Made by a program: the position numbers and the translations under genes. This document shows positions 56,832 through 64,000 of a stretch of 64,000 nucleotides of DNA, piece by piece. This DNA comes from Dichetophora obliterata. Taxonomy: Eukaryota; Arthropoda; Insecta; Diptera; Sciomyzidae. Within the stretch, counting starts at the first letter, position 1. Every line of letters begins with the position of its first letter. The stretch spans positions 187,222,388 to 187,286,387 of the forward strand of contig OY986438.1 in the NCBI GenBank assembly GCA_963920525.1. Reading direction: 5' to 3'. Under the pieces are notes generated by a model. It made no database searches and was not told where the DNA came from. It saw only the letters and a list, made by a program, of their open reading frames with translations.

Positions 56832-57154
56832 ATTAAATAGAAAATTTACTTTAAATGCAATGTTAGAAATTTTGTAATAAATTTCTTATACTTTTGAACC
56901 TACAAATATGACAAAATCAAGATTGAAATCAAGAAAGAACTTTGAACAAGTTTCTATTGATCAATTGTGTCGTGCGTGTTATTAAATGTTTCAACACAAT
57001 TAATCGAGAACTGGACCTACGAGTTGTATGCCGACCCAGAAAGGCTTACATATGTACTCAAGAAGCTTTACGTGGCAGTTTTAACTCTCTGAGGCTTGCC
57101 ATTGTCTAAAAAAAGTAGTAGCTGAACAGAAATATTAATTTAATTGAAAAAACA
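56832..57154. other. No gene recognised
   Basis: AT-rich. No frame or repeat was identified. Confidence 0.35.
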
Positions 57155-57240
57155 TTCTGTCTGATCTGGGAATTGAATCCCGGCTACCGCGGTTCCTTAG
57201 CTTACGTGCCACGCATTTTACAACGGCCGCCTACTGCGCG
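57155..57240 (-). mobile_element. tRNA-like sequence (SINE head candidate)
   Basis: On the minus strand, GTGGCACGTAAGCTAAGG resembles an A-box region, and GGGATTCAATTCCCAG contains a B-box-like word in a short stem. GC-rich compared with its neighbours. No intact tRNA fold is claimed. Confidence 0.4.
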
Positions 57241-58200
57241 AATATTTAAAATTTTTTTTATAGAAACATATCTATTATGCCTATTTCAGCTAATGAGTTA
57301 AATGCTCTAAGCACTAATCTTTTGCCACAAGTTAAAAGAAATGATAAACAGACAAGGTCCGAACTATCTATTGAAAAGTATAAATTAAATTTAATCCAAA
57401 TTGATTAAAAAAAAAATCCTTGCAATACTTTATTTGTATTTAAACTTTTGTCCAGAAACTCAAACCGTGTATGTATTAAAAGCTTTATTTATTCGCTTTT
57501 AAAATCAACTTGCCTCAGACCATGATTTAAAGCGTAGTGCACAAAATAAATAATAATACTGAAATATTTTATTATGAAAAATAGCTAATAACAACAAAAG
57601 TCTGGAATAAAAAGCAAATAATTACGAACACCGTCAATTTATTCTATTAAAAAAAAATTACTTGGCAAAAATGAATGCATGGACATTGTGGAATAATACC
57701 TATTTCTAGGCATGTATTTGTGCTATGTATGCACACAAGCGAAAATGTAAAGAACTAAGCAAAAAATGTTTGCTATTGATAAAATACACACGTATACGTA
57801 AATAGTCAAAAAGTTTTCCCAAATTAACATTTTATAACAAAAAAATTTATAAAAGTAAAAATTAAACAAAATAGGTCAGTGTTGAAGGTGAAGTAAAAAA
57901 GGAAACCCGTTGACCCCATTAAATAATCATCATAATTATTCCCATCCCATTATGACAATTTGCAAATAAAGCAAAACACAAAAAACCGAAATAAAAAACA
58001 GCATTTAATAATCAGCAAAAATTGATTCTGACACTTTTATGTTTATTTAATAAATTAAATGAAAGTGTTTTAATTTGCATACTTTTACGTATAAGTAAAT
58101 TTGGTTTGCCTCTTGCACACACTCACACAGATAAAAAAAAAAAAAAAATAAAAAATAAAAAAGGTAGCTTCATTCCTTCATATATAAATAAATTGATTGA
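57241..58200. other. No gene recognised
   Basis: Very AT-rich DNA with an A-run at 58134-58160. Nothing coding. Confidence 0.4.
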
Positions 58201-58204
58201 CTTT

Positions 58205-58930
58205 GAACTCAATTTCATCACGTGTGCTGGTTAGGTCTTTGAAAGGCCACGGCTTACTGGCGACTATCAAGCCTGGTATACTGATGGCTCAAAGACAAAT
58301 GAAGGCGTGGGAGCTGGCGTTTTTGGCTCAAGGCAGGGAAAATCTATATATGCCAGCATGGGCACAGGTAACTCGGTCTTCCAAGCTGAAGTCCATGCAA
58401 TTGAGATCTGCCTAAGAGAGTATGTAAACAGTCCCACTAGGAACAAAAACATTTACATACAACAAGTAACTTAACAGAGAGGCACTTCATTAATGGAGGG
58501 AAACCGAAGGTAATAGACAGGCAAAAATATTCATGCCAACCACTTCGCTCCAAAGAACGAAATAATACCTTACTTTAAGTGAAACATCTACCAGACTTGT
58601 CACAGGTTTCGTAACTGGACATTGCAAGGTAAATAAGCACTTATCAACTATAGGCATAGTCCAGGAAGATCTGTGCAGATTATGTAACGAAGATGAGGAA
58701 ACAGCAGAGCACATCTTGTGTGACTGTAACGGTCTAATTAGGACCCGACTTCGCTACTTAGGTGCATTGTACCTAGAACCGCACCAAATAGCGGATAGTT
58801 CACCCAAGGGCATCGCTCTGTTCCTAACGAACTTAACGATTAAGGATGAACTATTACTTATAGAGGTTTGTTGCAATTGTTAACTAGCTCCGTCCTCACT
58901 TAACTATCTATCTATCTATCTAGATATAGA
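58205..58930 (+). pseudogene. LINE RNase H / C-terminal fragment with (ATCT)n tail
   Basis: RNase H starts at about 58230 (RLTGDYQAWYTDGSKTNEGV, then SVFQAEVHAIEICL). The next motif (DSQAA) is missing after a stop near 58474, so an internal deletion is likely. The C-terminal part follows (TRLVTGFVTGHCKVNKHL, then CRLCNEDEETAEHILCDCNG, a CCHC-like zinc motif). The coding part ends with EVCCNC and a stop near 58880. An ATCT tetramer run at about 58902-58921 is consistent with a LINE 3' tail. RNase H plus this tail points to the LOA/R1/I group. Confidence 0.82.
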
Positions 58931-59345
58931 ACCTCTGTTGCGATCGATATAGATAAAACTAAAGTTAATAGTGTTGTCAATAATTAAAAACTCCAACTCA
59001 CAGAATAACTTTGGACAAAAAAGCACTAAAAACCAAATAGCAAAATACATTACTCCTAATTAAACGGTTTCTTAAAAAATTACTCAAAAATTTATATTGC
59101 ACAAGTTTTCCTTTTTTTTGAGTGAAGGTTGTTAAAAATTGCAAATAACTTTTTTTTTTAAAAAAAGAAAAATTAATCTTCGGGACAAAAAAAAAGTTAT
59201 TCATAAGTTTCTTCTATAGCACTTATGAATTTGAAAGATTTTTTAGATTTTTTTAGATTTTAGATTTCTTTATTGAGTCTTTGGAAATATCCTTACAGAC
59301 TAAAATTAACAATTTAAAAATAAAATAACGGTACAAATAAACAGT
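58931..59345. other. No gene recognised
   Basis: AT-rich. It separates the (ATCT)n-tailed LINE fragment from the next, oppositely oriented LINE. Confidence 0.35.
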
Positions 59346-59349
59346 AGAA

Positions 59350-59755
59350 TTACGATACAAATAAACTATTTAACCATTCTTTAAAACATTCTTTAGACAA
59401 TGAAAAGTCAAACAAAACTCGAGACGATAGATCATTATATGAAGACAGAGTTTTTTGCAATGGCTCATTACGAGCATAATTAGACCTATGAAATTGAAAT
59501 GAAAAAATTTTAAAACGTCGCAACTGTCTTGAAGGTATATCGAAATTTATGAGTGCCAAAAGTGCAGGACCGTCAATATAACTAGAGATTATGTCATAGA
59601 TAACAATAAGAGACTGAACATTTCTTCGCGAATCCAAAGTCTTAATGCCTAAAAGCAAGCATCTAACATTACATGAGGGAAATTCTTCACGACAATATAA
59701 TGACCGAAGTGCAAATTTTGTGAATCTTTTTTGAATTTGTTCCAATCTCAACGTG
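59350..59755 (-). pseudogene. Jockey-type LINE, C-terminal end
   Basis: The minus-strand frame (LRLEQIQKRFTKFALRSLYC, LLLGIKTLDSRRNVQSLIVI, RQLRRFKIFSFQFHRSNYAR) matches the conserved C-terminal region of jockey/CR1-like reverse transcriptases. It is open to its stop with no frameshift in this piece. Upstream codons continue across the MITE at 59756-60718 into 60719-60868. It is 5'-truncated, as most LINE copies are. Confidence 0.85.
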
Positions 59756-60718
59756 CACAGAAAAAACAAATTTAATGAATAGCGTACGTTAAAATTAATT
59801 CATTGATTTTAATGAAAAAATCATTGAATTTTAATGAATTGCTCATAGTTTTTAACGTACTGTTCATTGAAATCAATGAAGTTTTATTCATTAAAAATGT
59901 CTTAATAAATATCAATGATTTGTTTTCATTATTTTAATGGACTTTTCATTGATATCAATGAAAAGAACATTGATTCCAGTTGTAAATCAAATTTTAACGA
60001 ACCATACATTGATTTTGAATGAACAGTTCATTGAATTCAATGTTTAGGTCATTAAATGCAATGTATAGTTCATTAAATTCAATGTAACGTTCATTGAATT
60101 TAATGTAAAGTTCATTGAATTCAATGTATTGTTCGTTGATTTCAATGTATAGCTCATTAAATTCAAAGTATAGTTTACTGAATTCAATGTATAGTTCCTT
60201 AAATTCAATGCATAGTTTATTAAATTCAATGTATTCAGTTCATTAAATTCAATGTATATTAATTTATTCCCTTCCCAATTTTGTTTGAAGTGAAACGCGA
60301 AGTTGTGAAGACGTATGGCAATTGTGTGTGTAAATTTTAGATAAAAGGTGATAATAAATTAAATTAAAAGTGAAGAAAATGTTGTGCTTTGAATGTAAAA
60401 GAAAATTTAAATCTGTTGAATTACTATGCATTGAACTATACATTAAATTCAATGAACCCTTAAAATTTTCATTAAATTCAATAAAAAATCATTAATTTTG
60501 GCATTTTTTAATGAACGTGTTCATTGAATTCAATGAAGTGTACATTGATATTCAAGGAACCATTCATTGAAAATCACTAAGTTTAATGAACTATTCATTA
60601 AAGTATGAAGAAAATTCATTGAAATCAATGACCACAGTTCATTGGACCAAAATCAATGAATAATTCATTGAAATTAATGCACCTTTTCATTAATATAATG
60701 TACCTTTTTGGTTCAGTG
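59756..60718. mobile_element. CAC-terminus MITE splitting a jockey-type LINE
   Basis: Ends CACAGAAAAAAC and the inverse of CACTGAACCAAAAAG. The interior is an array of TTCATTGAATTCAATGTA-type words; CATTGAATTCAATG is itself a palindrome. TG flanks both sides (59754-59755 and 60719-60720). Removing the element and one TG restores the LINE codons HYAV-HTLRLE in frame, an excellent empty-site reconstruction. No coding capacity: the 61-codon minus frame at 60044 is word repetition. Confidence 0.88.
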
Positions 60719-60868
60719 TGTGAACGGCATAATGCGGACTCCAAATGAAAGATGCATACTCTGGTATAGATCTTACAAAGGAATTAAACAATAACTTTAA
60801 GGTATGGGGGTCAGAAAATTCTGAACTATTTCTACGGATGAACGCAAGTAAAGAGTAGGTTTTAGGGA
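60719..60868 (-). pseudogene. Jockey-type LINE, upstream piece
   Basis: The minus frame reads FPKTYSLLAFIRRNSSEFSD, then PHTLKLLFNSFVRSIPEYAS and FIWSPHYAVH, in phase with the 59350-59755 piece once the MITE is removed. This is the segment between the RT thumb and the C-terminal block. The element is truncated at about 60868. Confidence 0.85.
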
Positions 60869-60949
60869 ATTTTTTTTAATTTTTTAAAGAGATTTTTTGA
60901 AATTATATGATTTCTTAGTGAAAAGGGCCTATTTATTAAAGGAACATTT

Positions 60950-61610
60950 GGACCACTGCACATTAGACTAGCCGACTTCGAAAACTGGTCAAAGCTCAAG
61001 ATTTAAACATATGTGTGTGAAACTTGGGATAAATAAGTTTTTTAGGGGATACTTTATTCGAATTTGATGTCAAAAACAAAAAATGGCAGATCCAATATGG
61101 CGATCGAAAATATAAAATTTTATTCAATTTGTATGAAATTTGGTAAAATTTGGAGGTTTTCAGGGTCGCGGATTTAAAATTTGGAAAACTAAAATCGAAA
61201 ACCAAAATTAAAACCGAAAACCAAAACACAAATACCAAAACGAAAAAAAAAAAAATACAAAATGCCGCATTAAAATTATAACCTATTTGAGTGAATTTTG
61301 GTACAGGGGATTCTTGGGTTTGCTGATTTTAAATTTAATGAAAAAAGAAAAATGATGGATCCACTATGGCTACATAAAGTTAAAAACCTAACCGTATTTG
61401 GAGGAAATTTGGTATACAAGAGTTTTTGGGGTTTGATGATTTCGAAATTAATGTAATCGAAATAATGAAATTCAAAATTGTATTTAATTTGCATGAAATT
61501 TGTACATGAAGGTTGGGGTTGGTGTTGGGGTTGGGGTTTGGGTTGGGGTTGGCGGTAGCTGATTTCGAATATAATTTCAAATTTAAAAAAAGTCTAAAAC
61601 TGACGAATGA
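60950..61610. repeat. Degenerate ~200-bp tandem repeat
   Basis: ATGGCAGATCCAATATGGCG-, GAAATTTGGTA- and GGGTTTG(A/C)TGATTT-like words recur at about 61080, 61355 and 61490. A G-rich stretch GGTTGGGGTTGG lies at 61510-61552. The small minus-strand frames (Asn-Pro repeats at 61380-61580) are by-products. Confidence 0.5.
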
Positions 61611-62126
61611 CTACCAAAAACAGTAACAAAAATATGTTAGGACCACGAGCCTGACCCTTAGGCACAAGGGTGGAAAAAAAATACCAATAATCCATGTTGG
61701 TGATTTTTCATAAGTAGAATTCGCCAGTGGTCGAAATTCCACCTTTTCGCACTCATTCTCCGTTGATTCGATAAAAAATTAATGTCATAACATATGTTTT
61801 CCATAAAAATTTGGCATAATTTTAAGTTTTCTAATAAATTAGCCACCAATTAATGCTATCGTTTCAAAGAGAGCGCCGTGTGAGTCGCAAACTAAAAATA
61901 GACATAAATAGTCGGTTTTTTCTTTTTTCTGCTTTTTTCTGAGAACATAAGCGAACTCATATTACAGTGTAAAGAAAAAAATTAATCAAGCAATACCAAA
62001 CGTTTTTACTATTCTTTTTGCACAGAAGAATCCGTAATGCGTGAAATACATCATACATCATTTCACCTGTTTAAATTAGAGGAATTTATTATTATAAATA
62101 TATTTGAAGCACAGCTTCTTCCTACT
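61611..62126. other. No gene recognised
   Basis: AT-rich DNA without a recognisable frame or mate within the window. Confidence 0.35.
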
Positions 62127-62302
62127 CTAAGGTAGCGGACAGAGTAAACGACGATTCAGACATGCAGGCAGACAGGCGCAGGCAGTAACATACAAATAAA
62201 CGAGATAGAAATAACTTTTATCTCGCTTGTTCACATAGTTTGCCTGCGCCTGCCTGCCTGTCTGCCTGTCCGCTCCGGCGTTCACTCTGTTTGCAACCTA
62301 AG
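62127..62302. mobile_element. Palindromic MITE, copy 2 (partner at 24090-24271)
   Basis: CTAAGGTAGCGGACAGAGTA, then GATTCAGACATGCAGGCAG, is mirrored by CTGCCTGTC...CACTCTGTTTGCAACCTAAG. Word order and length match the 24-kb copy. It directly abuts the next MITE. Confidence 0.75.
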
Positions 62303-62540
62303 GGCCTATTTTTCGGTGGGAATTTAAACTCTAGCCAAATTAAACTGAGGTTAACTAACCAAAAATGGACGTTTAAACTCGGCTTAGGCAAAAAAGAGAC
62401 ACATTATATGATAATTAAGGTCAATTTAAGTTCAACGAATGCTAAAATATCTAGTTAAACCAAGTTAAAACGTCCAATTTTGGTGAGTTAATTTCAGTTT
62501 AATTTGACTAGAGTTTAAACTTGCACTGAAAAATTGGCCC
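62302..62540. mobile_element. PIF/Harbinger-like MITE with TAA duplication
   Basis: GGGCCTATTTTTCGGTG at 62302 is mirrored by the inverse of GGGCCAATTTTTCAGTG. The arms stay similar for about 80 bp (TTTAAACTCTAG, CAAATTAAACTGA). TAA lies on both sides (62299-62301 and 62541-62543). A GGGCC-N-ATTTTT start with a 3-bp TAA duplication fits PIF/Harbinger. The frame at 62240 spans the two MITEs and is not a gene. Confidence 0.78.
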
Positions 62541-64000
62541 TAATTCATAACAGGAAAAAAATGGTACTAAACTGTGTCACCTACGCCTATTTATATAGAT
62601 AAGGAAATGTCTTGAAACATAGATATGTGAATATTAGGCTGGGTCGATTTGTGTGGTGGTAAAGAAAGCCATGTTGCCTGGACGATTTTCCACTGGACGA
62701 AAGCCATGTTACTGTCGGCAACTCAATCCAAAATAAGCGTGATCGAACTATAACTACGCCCACTTTTGAGAAATCATTATAATTTTTGAGTTGTGCATGT
62801 TTTTATAAGGAAACTTTGCGTATAAGTGCTACGAGAATAAGTGGTGGTCACTATTTATGTTTGAGTCGTATTAGACTATAATTTGGTAATTTAGTTCGTA
62901 TGTAACTGAAACTGAACTAAAAATTCTATGGCATGCCTTCCAACGTTGCTCAACATTTTAATACAATTATTGTGGCTAATAAATAAATAAAGTGCATTGC
63001 AACACTCATCGCGACTTAAATTTTTCACTCGCAGCCATTCGTTGTAGAGCTCCAAATTATGATGTCCGCTCCTATAACATAAGATAAAAGTCAAAGTTGC
63101 GTGTATGTACACCTAATTTTTTTTGTTTCTAGAAACCAAAATCATAAAGATTCGGAAAAAAATATGTTTTAAGACATGCAAAAATCTGCATACTTTTAAA
63201 CAGTTAAAATATTTAAATTTTTACGAAAAAAAAAATACATTTCAATACCCTTCTTAATTTTTATGATTAAGATATTTTTTATTTAAAACATTTAATACTT
63301 ACCTCATTGAATATTTTCCATCACGAATTTTTCCAAAACAATTCACTTTTTTAATAAAAAAATCACTAAAAACCACAATCAGAAAACTGCACTTTTTGTA
63401 TACGTCGCAACACGTGTTGAGAGTTTACGGTTTCAAGCGGAGTTGCCACATTGTAAAACAAAATTATAAGGAAATTTTTAATGCTTTCTAAGTAAGTTCT
63501 CACTTACTGTCTATTAAAAAACTCATTTTGAAGCATAAAACTATGTGTTAATTTTTTTGATTTAATTCGCGCTAGAATCATCTAGACCACAGTGCGTTGG
63601 TGCGTATGTATTTTTGACAATCACTGCTGAACCACTGAAGCTATCCACTTTATATTGACACCATATGTTCGTGTGGTACTAAGAATTTTTTTGTGTGTGT
63701 TAGACCCCCCTAGGTGGCGCTGTGGTGAATTTTATAAAATAACCGTCCCTATCGGGAGTAATTTTTAACGCGAAATCGAAATAGAAAGTTTTCATTTTTA
63801 AGTCGATTTCGCGTGAAATCGGATTTGGAATTTTTTACGATAAATTTTTGTATAAAAACGTATAGGAGCATTCCACGGTCACGTACAAATTCAACTATTT
63901 TTTTGAGTTTATTGTGCAGTCAATTCTAAATTTACACATTGGAAGTGAAGTTTTTTGTCTAATTAGATAGATTGCATTCTGTTTCCTCATTGTACGTTCA
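62541..64000. other. No gene; fragments of the 30.5-kb foldback family
   Basis: TTAGGCTGGGTCGATTT at 62637-62654, followed by CATGTTGCCTGGACGATTTTC, matches the outer right end of the 30537-31207 element. TTTTTTACGATAAATTTTTG, then TATAAAAACGTA, at 63832-63862 matches its inner part. A CGATTTCGCG/ACGCGAAATCG palindrome lies at 63768-63812. No exon was supported. Confidence 0.5.

Overview
The window looks like a piece of nuclear DNA from a higher fly (Diptera, probably Schizophora). It is strongly AT-rich, has no bacterial gene organisation, and is dominated by transposable elements typical of fly introns and intergenic DNA: Mos1-like mariner, DD37D and DD37E mariner relatives, Tc1, hAT, piggyBac-like TTAA elements, LOA-type and jockey-type LINEs, tRNA-like SINE heads, and many palindromic non-autonomous elements. 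CAA/GTT triplet runs and CA-rich stretches like those of long fly introns lie between them. I cannot name the species from the sequence alone. A tephritid-like fly is one possibility.

Layout. 0.3-2.8 kb: direct and inverted copies of a ~205-bp repeat broken by two inserted palindromic elements. 3.8-5.5 kb: a hairpin followed by a ~1.6-kb, nearly perfect hexamer array. 5.6-6.2 kb: two related foldback elements. 6.6-7.4 kb: the best candidate for a host promoter/5' leader. 9.0-10.7 kb: a TTAA element, then a complete but dead DD37D mariner. 11.3-12.6 kb: a 161-bp tandem repeat block. 16.2-17.8 kb: a GATTCGC-rich repeat element. 20.5-22.1 kb: a DD37E transposase gene split by SINE-like and foldback insertions. 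25.8-28.7 kb: a tandem duplication, a TTAA-flanked foldback and a word-repeat/hexamer block. 30.5-34.0 kb: a long inverted repeat and a decayed LOA-like LINE. 34.1-37.2 kb: a hAT MITE and a decayed full-length hAT. 38.7-40.6 kb: a Helitron-like tandem block and a hAT MITE made of GGAATT words. 42.3 kb: a possible 77-nt host exon. 42.5-46.2 kb: nested TTAA, foldback and unknown insertions. 47.3-48.95 kb: a hAT MITE carrying a DD37E-type element. 49.1-50.4 kb: a Mos1-like mariner one nonsense mutation from an open frame. 50.4-51.7 kb and 59.3-60.9 kb: LINE reading frames each split by a palindromic MITE beginning CAC. 54.2-55.9 kb: an IR/DR Tc1 element. 56.3-56.8 kb and 62.1-62.5 kb: further MITEs.

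No complete host protein-coding gene, rRNA or functional tRNA was found. The only host candidates are the exon at 42353-42429 and the leader-like region at 6.6-7.4 kb, so the window may lie inside or upstream of a host gene with large introns. The genes do not form a pathway. What the window records is a history of nested insertions, several datable against each other by target-site duplications or by the reading frames they interrupt. I found no evidence for a new defence or metabolic system. The most original material is a set of TIR elements whose interiors consist of short near-palindromic words, and a 1.1-kb unidentified insertion with a 16-bp target duplication.
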